Shown here: positions 11,807 to 24,800 of the stretch, piece after piece | How the letters are laid out: each line of letters opens with the position of its first letter | How positions within the stretch are numbered: position 1 is the stretch's first letter | Assembly (NCBI RefSeq): GCF_032854445.1 | Contig: NC_088301.1 | Location: forward strand, 8,554,281 to 8,618,280 | Source: Liolophura sinensis | Lineage: Eukaryota; Mollusca; Polyplacophora; Chitonida; Chitonidae | Length of the DNA: 64,000 nt | Reading direction: 5' to 3' | Translations under genes and position numbers: made by a program | Notes under the pieces: model-generated | Told to the model about the DNA's origin: nothing | The model's input: only the letters and a program-made list of their open reading frames with translations | Database searches by the model: none

Positions 11807-11998
11807 ATACATGTACCATCTTCTCCTTAATCCAGTTTTCATGGCACTTGATCATGTTCGTGTGCTTGCATTTTCTTGTATTATATAATTATCCAAGAAT
11901 CGCCGGCAGTGGGCCATTGTACAGTTGAGAATATTTCATCTTAGGTAAAAATAGCGTTTTTAGCCCCATTCCGAAAGTAGAGGGGCACATGTAATACA

Positions 11999-12388
11999 CA
12001 GTTCACACTGGCCAAGTTATGCTGGCTTAAATCCGAAAGTGGCGTTAAACCAGTTTGACGTCGCTCGTGTGAATGCAAAGCGAGGACATTTGATCCGGTT
12101 TATTTGTCCCTGCTGGCGGCGTGGCTTAAAGCCAGTTTCAGTTCGTGAGCCAGTTTATCTGTGTCGTGTGAACGGTATTTGGATTAAATGCCGCAGTTAA
12201 GTGGAGGTCAGGATGACGTCGTAATTACTAACTTGGCTTAAATGTGACCGTGTGAACCTGCAAATCCTTGAACTGGCATAAAAGCGGCTTGGCCACATGG
12301 TTGTGTAAATGCGCGCATTTTTACAACCAACTTCGATTTAAACCGGTTCAGATTTAATCTGGTTTAAATTTTGGCCGTGTGAACAGGG
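11999..12388. mobile_element. MITE-like element with TTCACAC terminal inverted repeats
   Basis: The left end reads CAGTTCACACTGGCCAA and the right end, reverse-complemented, reads CCCTGTTCACACGGCCAA. The interior holds several more copies of a GTGTGAAC core and of CTTAAA/GGTTTAAA, giving a subterminal-repeat appearance typical of non-autonomous DNA transposons. No transposase frame is present. The target duplication is unclear and no superfamily can be assigned by eye. Confidence 0.6.
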
Positions 12389-12389
12389 T

Positions 12390-14037
12390 ATAAATGGACT
12401 TCTGCTGTCAATAGCATATGATCTTATGAACACGCTGTCTTAATCAATTTCTTTCAGTAAAGTTCACGGTCATGCCCATTTGCAAGGGGTAGGGGTGAGT
12501 GATGGGACTCGAACAGCATGGTGGCTCCCTGAAAAATGATGGGCCAGTAATCTTTATGAAGACATTCCCCATGTTTTAAATACACCGTAAAGTGACTATA
12601 AATTTCGTCCATGACTAAATTGCCATTTTTTCCTGATTCTGAGACTTCTATTGATTTTAGAAAGGTGTTTTGAGGAGTGCTTGGAATATGGGATGATACT
12701 GTGCTGGAAAATTGAAAGTTTCAGCACCAACAATAGTATTTTGTGAGATTTAATTGCCTCTAAAAGTGCTCTTTTGTGGGCGAAATTTTAGGTCATTTAT
12801 GGGTAATTCTTCTAATTTGTGGGACAGATAATACTAGTGTTGAAAGTGCAATATTGATATGAGTATGTTGTTCATTAGATGGTCTAAACATGTGAGAAAA
12901 AAGAAACTCAATATTCCTGCTACAATTACATATATAGGCCTATTGGCTGGTGTTCCAAAAATTAGAAGAAATAGGGCACTCCAATTATTATAACATCACA
13001 TATATACAAGAAAATATAGATTTTCTTGTGGCTTTATATCATATACTTCTAGTTGCCCAAAATCGATCAAACAACGGAATACGGACATGTATCTGAAAGG
13101 CCATTGGATGGTTATTCAGGTGTTTCAGCCTCACCAATATACCATTGTCACTTGTAGTTGGCATTTTATTCAGTGTATTCGAAGTTCGACCATACATAGA
13201 CTGTATAGACAGGCCTGATTGTCATTTTCATGCAAGCATTGGTGAGATTTTATCTTGGTACTTTTTTTATGATTGCACAGTGTCTAGACGTGCAATCATA
13301 AGTATGTCCAGCACAGTGGAAATTGTAAATGTGACAACGCATAGCACAGAAAATGGCATCGAGTAGAAATTTTCTGAAACGAGACACAGTGGCTTTAAGT
13401 CTGCGAAGGCACGGTTAGGATTGAGTTTTGCCACTCCTCGCAAAATCGCTGTTTGCCATCTTGGATTTCCCGGCCTCCACGACTTAATTCGTTTAATACA
13501 ATTAAAGAAGAAGAAAACATAAAAAAATAATTCCAAAATCATATGTAACAGAGCGTGAACATTTCACCAGTAAAGGATATTTTGAAAATATTTTTGTGTG
13601 GTGGGTACTTGGGACTACCTTATGATATATATCGCCTTTGCATAATAATGGGGAAAATAGGTATGTGATGCATGTCTTATAAATATATCTGAATCTAAAT
13701 CTGTTGTTTATATCCAAACACATGCATTTAATCTGAATTATGATAATATTTATGAATATATTAAAAGTAGAAATATGATTAAAACCCGGGTTATCAACAC
13801 CATCGACATAGCGTGCTGTATGTAGGACTCTCAACCGTGATTTTTTGACATCTTATGAGTGAAAAAGTTTTTGAAGACGGTGTTGAACAACAATCAAACA
13901 AGTAGGCCTACATGTGAATTAAAATAACTCTTGGAATAGTAATTTAGAAGAGTAATCAGACGTAGCAATGCGCATTACTTTTACCTGAGCAAATTCAATT
14001 TTCCGCGACGTTCCTATAGGAAATGGCACTCGATAAA
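12390..14037. other. Non-coding stretch, nothing recognised
   Basis: AT-rich, no family-level coding similarity. Open frames at 13145-13366, 13267-13542 and 13502-13834 overlap on opposite strands and look like chance. Confidence 0.5.
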
Positions 14038-14270
14038 TAATCTGTTATAGTAAACGGACAGTCTGTTGTCTGAGTGATGCTACAATATATTCTGCTAAAA
14101 TAACACAATATTGTATCATATTCTACAGGATATCCTGTTAGTCTCATACAATCGTTTTGTTGAATTAACAGAATATGTGTGCTATATTTTTAACGATATA
14201 ATCTGTTGAAATAACAGATTCATCCCAGCATCACCAACATAACAGACTTTCTGTTAAATTTAACAGGTTA
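14038..14270. mobile_element. MITE-like element, copy 1 of a family of about 230 bp
   Basis: The left end contains CAGTCTGTTGTCTGAGTGAT and the right end, reverse-complemented, contains AACAGAAAGTCTGTTATG and GGTGATGCTGG; TAATCTGTTA / TAACAGGTTA mark the termini. It shares this terminal structure and interior segments (GAATTAACAGAATATGTGTG) with the copy at 21495-21825. No protein is encoded. Confidence 0.7.
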
Positions 14271-14287
14271 TTATTATTATTTTTAAT

Positions 14288-14315
14288 TTAGGGTTAGGGT
14301 TAGGATTAGGGTTAG
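14288..14315. repeat. Short interstitial telomere-type TTAGGG repeat
   Basis: Four to five units of TTAGGG with one variant (TTAGGA), just beyond the right end of the MITE-like element at 14270. TTAGGG is the usual animal telomere unit. The tract is far too short to be a chromosome end. Confidence 0.7.
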
Positions 14316-14319
14316 AGAA

Positions 14320-17300
14320 ATATGGATACACTTTCACAAGAATGAACCAATTTTCGTAGCTTTCAAAGAAATCTGACTTAAGAAGCTCTCACTTATTGTA
14401 AGGCCTAGGCGTCAATAAACGGTCGACGACACTCATGTGACCGCGCTTGCACAGTCTAACGTTCCTTGGAAACCAACATGGTGTAGATACTTGTACAGTA
14501 GATGTAGGTCACACGTGGCAAAGTTTCTCAGTGCTTTACCACAGATCGGTGGTTTACTTCAGGTACCGAAACTTCAAAGAATGGACCACCTCGTAGAAGT
14601 GTAAATCAAGCAACAATCAAACAGTTTAAAAAAATGTTTTTATGTGTTGGAAGGCAAGTAGTTTTCAAAGCGAACGCTGGACTGGCCAAACGATCGCATA
14701 AGCTTCGTCGGCCATTGATTGTCTCCAAAATCCCACTGGCACAGGTGCGTTAAGAAACATATGGGTATCGTAAATACAACTTTAATCAGTATAGGTAAAA
14801 TGAGATATATATTATTTGACATTAACCCAGATCTAAAACCACGTCCTTAATGTACTGTGTCATATTTTTATGGCATTGAGGTACCAGAAGCTTAATGGGT
14901 AGCGAAATTCCATCACTACACTGGTCCACAGTCCCAGCCTCCCTATAGATCGGCGACCATATACATTGCAGAACCCGTTTCAAGGGGGGCAACTCGTACG
15001 AACTTATTTCAAGATTTCTTTTGCAACATCAGTCGGAGTTGCTGCTAACACTGCACGCACACAGGGCTTATACCTTGTTAGACTGAAAGACTTTTCTTTG
15101 CTTAGTTTCAACTAAGACTGCAATTTACCGTAATATAAATAAGTCGAGCGTTTGAAATCAGTAATACATGTATATAGTTCCATACATAAGGTGACGCAAA
15201 TGTACATACATTTTGTGTCTGCTCAAAATTAATTGAAACATACCTCAATTTCCTGAAGTATTTTATATAAAAAAGTCACTTTCATACGACATCTTCTGCA
15301 TAGGCTGACGAGGTTTTCAGCTAAAAATATCTGTAAAACCATATACATAGACACAGAATTAAAGACCCACGTTTCCTCTTTCGCTTTGACCTAGGGAAAA
15401 CCAGATTATGAGCATAATCCCCACCAAATGCCCCAGGCTGGCTGACAGCACGATCGCCTAGACTATAAGAATCTTCTCAGTTCTCATATCTATATCTGTG
15501 AGAGGCCCTGTACCCCGTACACTAATTAAATGTGCTTTGTAAAGGGTTTTGGATGTTTGTTTTTTGTTATTTTGTTGTTGTTGTTGTTTGCGGTTTGGCG
15601 GTGAATTCCAGCATTTCAGTTTCATTTACTATGCCTCTAAATGCATGCCCAGTAGCAAAATTATGTACCGGTTAAGTAGAACGTACAGGTAGAACATGTA
15701 CGTCTTTCTCACTGACGCAGCAGTTGAGGGAATAGTCTTGGAATGTAAAAGGTTACATAAGCGTTAAAATGATTTGGGAATTTTCATCCAAGATTATTAC
15801 ACCGCGTCTCTGCCAAGGTTCAACACCGGGTGGCTCCACCTTTAAAATTCCCGTGTGAATACTATACTATGGCCGTGAATCGAGCTACAGAAAGGCTGAA
15901 CGCCTATAATCAACAGCTGGTTATACAAGACTTATATACATGTTGCACCCTCGTGAAAGACTGACATTAATCTATGCATGAATCATAAAAAGACTAGAAT
16001 GGAGACAGTGCAACTTTAAGTGATTGCTCGATCAGTTTCTTATCCTTGTGGCTGATGGCTGCTGCTTAAGCGTAAACTCGCATGACCGCGTGTTTCCATT
16101 GATCATATGTAGTATAAATACATGCATATCAATACTCGTAAATGTACGCGACTGCGTGAGTTTGGGTAGAAATCTTTCTACATTCATGCTCATACAGATC
16201 TAGGACTTCGAACTAAACCCCACAGCAATAGAATTGTTTGCTCCTGAAGCAGCTTAATTTAGCAAATGCCATCTTGCAGAGAATTCGAACGATACGAGAA
16301 AAACAACAGTAAGGTAGGCCTATAACAGCGATCTTGTACTGTGTCTACGTCAGTCTGCCAAGTGTTTGTCCAGAACCTGCTTCCTGGAACCGAATGGGTT
16401 TATCATTAATGTCCTCTGCATATCACGGTAGTTGGGCTGGGTCGTTTAGTGGGTGGGAATGTTATCGTAGCACTGGAAAGTATTCTATCTCGATTATGCT
16501 ATATAGCTAGGCTTATCAGGGTAAACAACATCAGCTTTCTGGCCATAAAACCACAACGAACATACAAAGAGCCGTTTCATCATCCGAATTGCGTCAGCTA
16601 GTCTATAATGTAAACTATTACCATCTTGTTATGAAGCGCTATCTCGGGTGGCTGCATAATAGTTTGTATGTTTTCATCTCGGACACATGCGTGAATATTG
16701 GTCGTTCCGCATGCGAATCACGTGGAGATAGAACTCGTTTTACACACAGGGAAATAAATCCTGCACGCCACATGTAACAAATTGAATAACGCAGCTCGAA
16801 GAACTAATATAATGTAAAACGAGAAATAAAAAGAAAACACACCACTCATCAGCGGAATCACGTATAAAATCATACAGAAACGATCGCTGTTTACGCTGAG
16901 ACATACCCCTGTGATCTTTACGTCTATAAATGTGTGTCGTGTTTGGGGATGGCTTGGGGTGGAGGGAATGTCCCTGGTGACACGAAGTCATTTTTCCTCA
17001 GTCTTACATCAGCCCGGGAGTATAACATCAGCTGACTGGGGAACTGCGCTGTATATGAAAGTATAAGGCTATAGGCACGCTGACACCGAAACAACTAGGG
17101 CAGATCTGCTAACAACTGGGTCACGATATGAAGTGATCTGGTGCCAAACAACAAACTCTGACACCTTTCCGGAATAAAGAGTTTAGTGAAAACGAAGTTA
17201 GTGGTAAACAGGCGAAGCACATATGTACCTTGGTGAGCTCGATACACAGGAGGCTACATATATGTATACATAACAAGATAATAAGGTGAGAGGGAGTTGA

Positions 17301-18450
17301 CGAATTAACAGAATGACGACTGGTCAATAAATCCTGACTTATTTTGTTGAATAGGAAGCCAGTGATTGGTGAAGTCAGGACATACCTCATAGTTCTTTTT
17401 TGACTGAATGGTTGAGTGACATATTGACTGATCAACTGATTGTTACCGTAGCTTATAACCTTACATGCACGCAAGCAACACATGCAGCTGCACATCGGTC
17501 AGGAACAGATAGATATATAAAATTAGTATCTGTACATTTAGGATATAGCATATAAAGTGTAACATATACAAACATATATTCATATGATGAAAACAAGGCA
17601 CCGGTCTGCATGCTCCTGAACCATATGTATTTAAACTTTTTACATGCAAGTAGTATACGGTTACCTGCATGTTATTGATAGTTAAACACAATGTATTTAA
17701 TCTTTCCTTCTATTTACCTGGCACCTTCAGGGAATGCAGTTAACTTTTAAAAGCAGAACCCAGTATATAAATTTGCTACTGATCAATTTGACGTGACGGC
17801 GAATTGATAAATGGCAAAACACCGTCCTTGTATGTAGTGTGACACGACGCGATATTGAACCCGAACATCCAGCAGAGGGGTGCATGGCCATTTTGTTGGT
17901 GTTTTTTATTCATAGGGCAATTTTATAAGTTTAAAATATTTCCCATACATAACAGCGGTCAGGTTTGTGGGCGGATGAACGCGATTTATCTCTCCACGTG
18001 GGAGCTTGGTTCTGTACACACATTCCAATATTACATAGCTATATCAAAGCTGTAGCCTTTTTCCAAGAGAATTGATTCTAACTCACATCCCCTCGCGAGC
18101 TGGTGCCTCATTCAGCAGAGTGCCTGAATTGTGTCACACGCGTGTGTAATTGCAAACATTCAATTAGGCCTGTGTGCAAAGGACTGTATCCTTCGGAGAT
18201 TCCAGTTTGAACTGGTGGAGAAAAAAATAGAATTCCAGCTTTCACTTGATGAATTCCAGTTTGCACCGCAAGTCAACTCAAGAAAGCATGCAGCTTATCT
18301 TTACAGACACAAGTGAATTGGTACCTTGGTGAATTGGTTATTTCAAAGAAAGTCTCTTCACTTTGATGTCGTAATCTTTGGAAATCCTTTGGGCTACAGC
18401 TACAAAAATGCATGACAGAACACTGGTTTTGTACATGACCACCTCGTACT
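14320..18450. other. Non-coding stretch, nothing firm
   Basis: No exon, SINE or tandem array recognised over about 4 kb. Minus-strand open frames at 17121-17495 and 17461-17691 have biased but unrecognisable composition and no splice or family support. Confidence 0.45.
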
Positions 18451-18453
18451 ACT

Positions 18454-18618
18454 TTCCTCCCCGTTCGCAAGTCAGCACGGTCTGTCAGCAAGCTGCGGAT
18501 GGTCGTGGGTTTCCCCGGGCTCTGACCGGATTCCTCCCATCATAATGCTGGCCACCGTCATATAAGTCACATATTCTTGAAAACGGCGTAAAACTCCAAT
18601 GAAATAAATAAATAAATC
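18454..18618 (+). repeat. SINE, 3' half
   Basis: Carries GGATGGTCGTGGGTTTCCCC, a CATAATGCTGGCC motif and AACGGCGTAAAACTCCAAT followed by (AAAT)n. The tRNA-like head is missing. Several substitutions from the other copies suggest some age. Confidence 0.85.
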
Positions 18619-18799
18619 CTAATTTTCCGTTTGCGTGAGAGGCAATAAATTGACTATCAATGTCGTTAATAATTTCCTATATACAAATTTAATGCGAATC
18701 TCATATACATGTATACTCATGTGATAACACATACTAAAGATTTTAAAAATGGTACTTGCTGCTGCCTCGCTTGGCGCTCAGCAGTTTAGAACAAGGAAA

Positions 18800-19003
18800 C
18801 ATCACTGTTGCCCGGTGTCAGTATAATGTGACTGGATGGGGTGTCATGCCTAGTGTCCTCGACATGATACTGCATTGGCGGCAGCACTTTGGCGGCATGG
18901 ACTTGCCCTGCCACAAGAAGACCCAATATATATACACATACCTAATGACTCCTCTTTGTCATGACTGAAAAATTATTTAGTGCAACATTAAACCTCAAGC
19001 ATT
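18800..19003 (+). repeat. Second SINE-like family, copy
   Basis: Contains GGTGTCAGTATAATGTGACT, GCACTTTGGCGGCATGG at 18884-18900 and an end reading GTGCAACATTAAACCTCAAG. The GCACTTTGGCGGCATGG core is shared with the minus-strand elements at 36931 and 48687. The ends are not sharply defined. Confidence 0.5.
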
Positions 19004-19554
19004 CGTTCATGTGATAACATGTTATATGGTGGAAATGTAGACTATATACCATGTATGCTTTGATTCTGTGAATCTGATATAAAATTATTCCTCTGTATAC
19101 ATGTCTTGCCTGTTGGGCGAAACTTGTTTCTTGCCAGGTCCCCGGAACTTAGTGGAAATAAGCGGTGGGAATGCAGCACTCATACATGTAGGACTGTCTT
19201 TACAGGAGGCATTATGTAGAGTATGTGAAGTTGCTTGGACGGAGATCACTTACCTACCGCCACATTATATATAGTACACACATATATACATTTATCCCAC
19301 AGCACACAAGATACTCCCGTTTTCACTGAACAGCAACGATCACATGGGGGCAGGTGTATATTCCCGTATTCTGCATGCTGACAGCCTCGCCAAATATAAG
19401 AGGGTTACGGACACCACACACTCCAATATTCCGTCACTGGTGGAGTAAACCTGTAGCTAAAATGGTGTGACTGTCGAATGTATCGATGCGTAAGGAACGA
19501 CTGACTTCGCTGGCCCAATGAACTTAAGACTTATTCTTGTACAGCCTTGACAAG

Positions 19555-19787
19555 GGCCTCCGTGGTTCAGTTGGTTAGCGCGTTAGCGCAACGTAATGAC
19601 CCGGAAGCCTCTCACCGATGCGGTTGCTGTGAGTTCCTCTCCGGCCGTAAGTGGGAAGGTCTACCATCGGATAGTCGTGGGTTTCCCCGGGGCTCTGTCC
19701 GGTTTCTTTCCACCATAATACTGGCAGTTATCGTAAAAGTGAAATATTCTTGAGCACGGCGTAAAACACCATTAAAATAAATAAATT
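19555..19787 (+). repeat. Full-length tRNA-derived SINE
   Basis: The head GGCCTCCGTGGTTCAGTTGG gives a good RNA polymerase III A box (TGGTTCAGTTGG), with a shortened B-box region at GTGAGTTCCTC. The body and the 3' end CACGGCGTAAAACACCATT with (AAAT)n match the rest of the family. Relative to the 47789 copy, a segment after GTGAGTTC is deleted. Confidence 0.9.
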
Positions 19788-19799
19788 AGAGAAATCGTA

Positions 19800-21490
19800 T
19801 AGGCAGACCCTTGGGTTAAATACCAGTCCATCAGTCAAACGATCGTGCTGTAGTTAACATGCCAGGATACATGCTAGAATCTAGAGAATTCAGTCACAAT
19901 ATTATATAACACTCGCATATTCCTTCTAATGAATTGCAACGTGTTCTTGTACACGTACATGTATACATGAGAGCCCCTCCCTGCAGTGCAGTAGGCTATT
20001 ACTGCATGTCCCCATGAAAACAATACAAATATATAATCCGCACCAGTGCGTTATCAATGTTTTGTCTCATGCAGTCCCCAGGTGCACCCTAACATGTGTT
20101 CAATACAGATGACTTTGATAGGATTTTGGATCAGTTGTGCAAGAGTGGGGGCAAAATCCTATTTCTGCCAATTTTCAAGTTCACATCTGTGCAATGTTAT
20201 ATTTTTGTATCAAGCTGATGCAAAAAAACGATACATCAGTAAAACTAACGTATTAATACGTCTTGCTTTTGCATCCTAAAGTGATATAGCAACAGGCATT
20301 ACTAATAGCGTATTAATTCCATAAGTTTGACAACTCTAATAATAGTCTTTGAGCTGTGTTTTAAGCGATGCTTATCGGTTACGTTACAATTTAATGAGAC
20401 ATCGACGCTGGTTTCTTGGCCAGCTGCGACTGATCAAGCCGTCCATGTTGACACGCCCGCCTTTGACAAAAGCCGGAAAGATTCAACCGATGACGTCAGC
20501 AGAGACTTACCGCCCCTTGATGCCAGCGTGTTGTCATGGGTATATATCAAATCCGATTGTTAGCCTGATCGGTGACATTTCCGACGCTGAGAATTCACGT
20601 GGCGCCAGCTAAACGGGTTTTTCACGAGATCGTTATCGCTGTTTTCGACAGTTTTGAAGGTCGACGACAAGATATAAATAAAAAATTTGAATTAACTGTT
20701 TGATTGATAGATTGTCGATTGATTAATTGATTTTCCCGTGATTGTTACCTTTCCCAAACCTTGGTAGATTTGTTGTGGCAGTTACATCATCAAGAAATAA
20801 CTACGACAAACACAGTTATACCAATACTGCATTAGATCAAACCAAGCAGAAATACAGAAACCCAGGAAATATATACAAGGATACGCATCCAGGCCAACTG
20901 CTCTATAACAATTGAATAGTCAAATCGGTTTGAAATCGCTTCAGCGCAAGTGAATATATATAGCGAAATCTTGACGTTTTCATGTGCTCGAGTGAAACTG
21001 GATAACCTGTTTTCGCTCATGTCAGTTTCATTTAATCTTGAAAATAGTAAAAATATATTTGAGAAAAAGTCTAGTAATCTGTTGCTTTTATCCTTGAAAG
21101 TAACAGGGTTATCAAGCAGTTATAGAAGTTAGCCACCTGGTGATGATAGTTGTAGTTGTTACACTGGAACTGTACACCAAAACCATATACACCGTGTGAA
21201 GTTTAGGGCTATACGCCTATACCATGGGGCATCGGATTCTGATTTCATCTTATAATCAAGAGAGGAAGGCCGACGGACAAAACCCCCAGGCGACGGTCCA
21301 GGGTCAAGAGGAATGTGCGAATATTATAATATTCTGACTGAATTATATAGGCACCGGAAGTGAACAGTTCGCGGAAGACATGTTCTTGTCAAATTTAGAC
21401 CACTGCGGCGAAAAACTGATAAAGTCTTGGATCAGATGTATGGCTGTGAGTATAAATCATTTGTCAGTAAATTCAAGTCTTCACTCAAAA
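19800..21490. other. Non-coding stretch with a GC-richer, CpG-bearing patch
   Basis: Mostly AT-rich. About 20350-20640 is richer in CpG and carries a perfect cAMP-response-type palindrome TGACGTCA at 20491-20498; two overlapping 78- and 87-residue plus-strand frames lie there but match nothing I recognise. It could be a small regulatory patch. Confidence 0.35.
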
Positions 21491-21494
21491 AATC

Positions 21495-21825
21495 AATCTG
21501 TTAATCTTTGCAGAAAGTCTGTTGTCTGAGTGATGTTAGAATGTGTTCTGTTCTTACAACATAATATTCTGTCATATTGAACATAACATCACAGTGGTTT
21601 CCACCCACCATAATGCTGGCCGCCGTCGTATAAGTGAAATATTCTTGAGTACGGCGTAAAACACCAATCAAATAATTAAATAAATAATATCACATTAGTC
21701 TTATAGAATTTTTATCTTGAATTAATAGAATATGTGTGTTCTATTTAACACAACAATCTGCTGCAATAATAGAATACTTTCTAGCATCACTCAGACTACA
21801 GACTTTCTGTAAAAATTAACAGATC
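21495..21825. mobile_element. MITE-like element, copy 2, with nested SINE tail
   Basis: The left terminus AATCTGTTAATCTTTGCAGA continues into AAGTCTGTTGTCTGAGTGAT; the right terminus is its imperfect reverse complement (CATCACTCAGACTACAGACT then TTCTGTAAAAATTAACAGAT). Imperfect inverted repeats extend over about 55 bases. A SINE 3' end interrupts the element at 21593-21688; without it the length is about 226 bp, close to the 233 bp of the copy at 14038. Confidence 0.8.
21593..21688 (+). repeat. SINE 3' fragment nested in a MITE
   Basis: Runs from GGTTTCCACCCACCATAATG to ACGGCGTAAAACACCAATCA and an AAT-rich tail. Flanking ACATCAC and ATATCAC may be a short target duplication. It is a 5'-truncated insertion and is younger than its host element. 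Confidence 0.85.
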
Positions 21826-21829
21826 ATTT

Positions 21830-24800
21830 TCCTCAGTGTTATTTCGCGGATTTTCTAAGCTCCCCACTCCCAACCCCGTCGCTCCGACGCCCAAGCAGCC
21901 TATAAAAGTGAATATCAGCTGATCCAATTTGATATGCCCATAAATTTGATATCACCTTACCAAATCAAATAAATAAATACCAATATATGGATATACCACG
22001 AGCACATATATTGATATAAAAATATAACAATTTAAAGTACGCGCCTCTATCTAGGCAGTTCAGCTGACATATTCACCAGTGCTATCCTTAAGATGCTATC
22101 CGCAAGAACCTATAATTTGTCTATATTTGATCCAGTGCTTACAGACCCACACACAGGCCTATATTCACACACGTACATATGTTCCAGTAAGGTTTGTAGC
22201 AACGACATTAAGAGATAAAAAGGTCTGAAATTGAAATGTAGTGTGAGCTACATTGCTCTTTTTTATGGACACTGCGCCCGTTTCAATCATTCATTATAAT
22301 CCTATTGATATTAACTGGCACAGAAAGACGAGCTGTTGTACAAAACAATCGCTATAGTAATGACCAAGGCTCTGCCATGCACGACATTGCCAATATATTG
22401 CCTACATATACTGTACACACTGTACCCAAAGCATATACATGCGTATGCATATCTACGTCACTCTGGTGTACATGTACATGTATATTCAAAAACTTATGTA
22501 TATCGAAAAAAAAAATTTCTATTTGTGATACTCTATTTTAACTAGCATTTGTCACATTGACTGTCACTTCCGCTCGTCTATCATTATGCTGTAAAAATTA
22601 CATAAATTCAGTGTGTAGGTAGTCCCATTTTATTACACCTTTCAAGGTGACGAAGTGTGAATTCTACTACAGTTATCTCCCTTTACCTGTGCACTGTTAA
22701 TCTAAATGTACACGCATATGCTCTGACGTACGAAAGCCGAAGTCATTGTAAGCTGAAGAAAGTGGCTTACACGTATAGAGATTAAGAAACGGAAACTCGC
22801 GGAATCTCCCGAAAGCTGGGAAAAGTGCTGAGTAATGCAAGAATGGGCAGTCAGGAAAAATTATAAGTAGGTCAGTCTTACACAATATATTCACCCTGGA
22901 CGAAAGGAAAAAAATAGTGTTTTTTCGGGTGAAACTCGAGTGAATTAAACAGAATTCACAATAGGACGAACCGTGTCAGAGCTAGGCGTTGTAAACACCG
23001 CAGATAGGGAACTTTCATTATTCTAGAAATCACGACGTGCACGTAAACTGCAATTCACGCTTTTGCTATGTTAGCACAGGTGACTAAGGATGTTGACGGA
23101 GTCAGCATGACTGACGTACATACGCAGAATCATGGGCGTAGCCCTGCTGAATATATTCACCCGTATCAATACCAAGCTGGCAATGACCACCACGCATAAC
23201 GACGAAGTCTGTTTACATATACACGTATAAAGGAATTCTTCCTAAAGCATGTATATCCATGCACCTATATGTACTTGTATCTGGGAACGGAAAACCAACG
23301 CCTATACATGTAAACAAATTTAGACCTATATATGCATTCAAATGCATAAAGCGAAGGCGAATGTACATTTCTCATCCACATTAGGCAGTAGTACACATAC
23401 ACGGTAACGTTGTGACTGTGTGACGCCATATGGGCAATATATCAACTATATCCGGCATCTGAAAAAAAAAAACATATAACGTGCGTATTTGAAGACCTTA
23501 TACCTTGTATATGCATAAACACGGGGGTAGGAAGCGGAAATTATCTCAGTCAATGGGGCGAGGGCCCAGGGGCCCCAAAGTCCCCGAAGCTCTTGGTTAC
23601 TATGCAGCCATACACGCTACTGAACGTGTTTTGAGAGGGAAAAAAGATATCCATCTCCAAAGATGTAACTGAGTCCCGCACATTTAGTTACCGGGTCACT
23701 CCACCACCTTATGTACTTAGTTTCCATACAAGACAAATGCAGTCGGCAAACACACTGTCTCTTGTGCCATATATGCGCTCAAACTGGCAGCTTTCAAATG
23801 GGTGAGGGGTCACACATGTACAAATTAGCGGAATATAATATATAGGCAAGGATCCAGGGGCCGCCTATGGCCAAGAAGCCTTGAGATTCCAGATGTCCGG
23901 AAACTGGTTCTAAAAGCTTCTTTGACCAATAACAGCATATATATAAACATAATTAGAAAGCATTTTGTTTATGGTTTGGCTGAAAATGGGGGGAGGGGGG
24001 GTCAAAAACTATCCCCCCCCCTTCCCCCAACACATCCTTGAACGTGCGAGGGCACTGTCATCAGTCATTTGTCTTCAGTATTAAATAGCATTACATAGCA
24101 TTTTATAAGTATGTCTTTTCCGAAGAACAGTTATTGTACAAATACTGTGACATAGGCACTTTAATGTCATTTTTATTCTGAACATCTTTCACCTATAGCC
24201 ATGCAACGCATGCACGAGATGTGGTTTCAACGTTTGCAAAGAGGACGCGTTTTTCGCGGAAACTGAATGCCTTTATTTTTTAATACAACAAATCTTATTT
24301 ACCTAATTCGGCACACGTTTTCAAAGTTCGGTTAAGTGTGCGTGCAAGAACATAACAAAGTTCTATTGTTTCAACAGTGTAAAAATATACAATTTTAAAT
24401 TAAGTAAAAAAAATACTGTAAATTTCGGCAAAAAATAAGTAAACCTGTCTAGGATGTAGATTTTAAAAAGTTCCCAAAATCAACATACATGACAAAACGA
24501 CAATTATGGTAATTTGTACCTGGTAAATAATACAGGTGAAAGGAAGCATCATTTGGACATTGCTTCCTTGTAACATTGTCTGATGTCATTTGTTTATATA
24601 TAACTGAATATAACTGAAGGAATATGAGATATACAGAAACTTCCCCAAGTTCAATTTTGTATATATAGATGACAAGAGAAAATACTCTGCTGTCTATCAG
24701 CCTATAATACGTGTCCATGTTAGCGTGCGCATTCAAGCCCGGTAAACTGTTTGTAAACAATCGTCCGCAAACATCTGTGTTACTGTCCTCATCACTTGCA

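Larger units (their letters stand above)
9272..11810 (+). other. Probable 3'UTR or downstream region of the G-gamma gene
   Basis: AT-rich sequence without coding signal. ATTAAA occurs at 9577-9582 and 9731-9736, and the first canonical AATAAA I noticed is at 11801-11806, so the 3'UTR could be anything from about 0.3 to 2.5 kb. If long, it would include the 56-bp minisatellite at 10.2-10.56 kb. The end is not determined. Confidence 0.35.
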
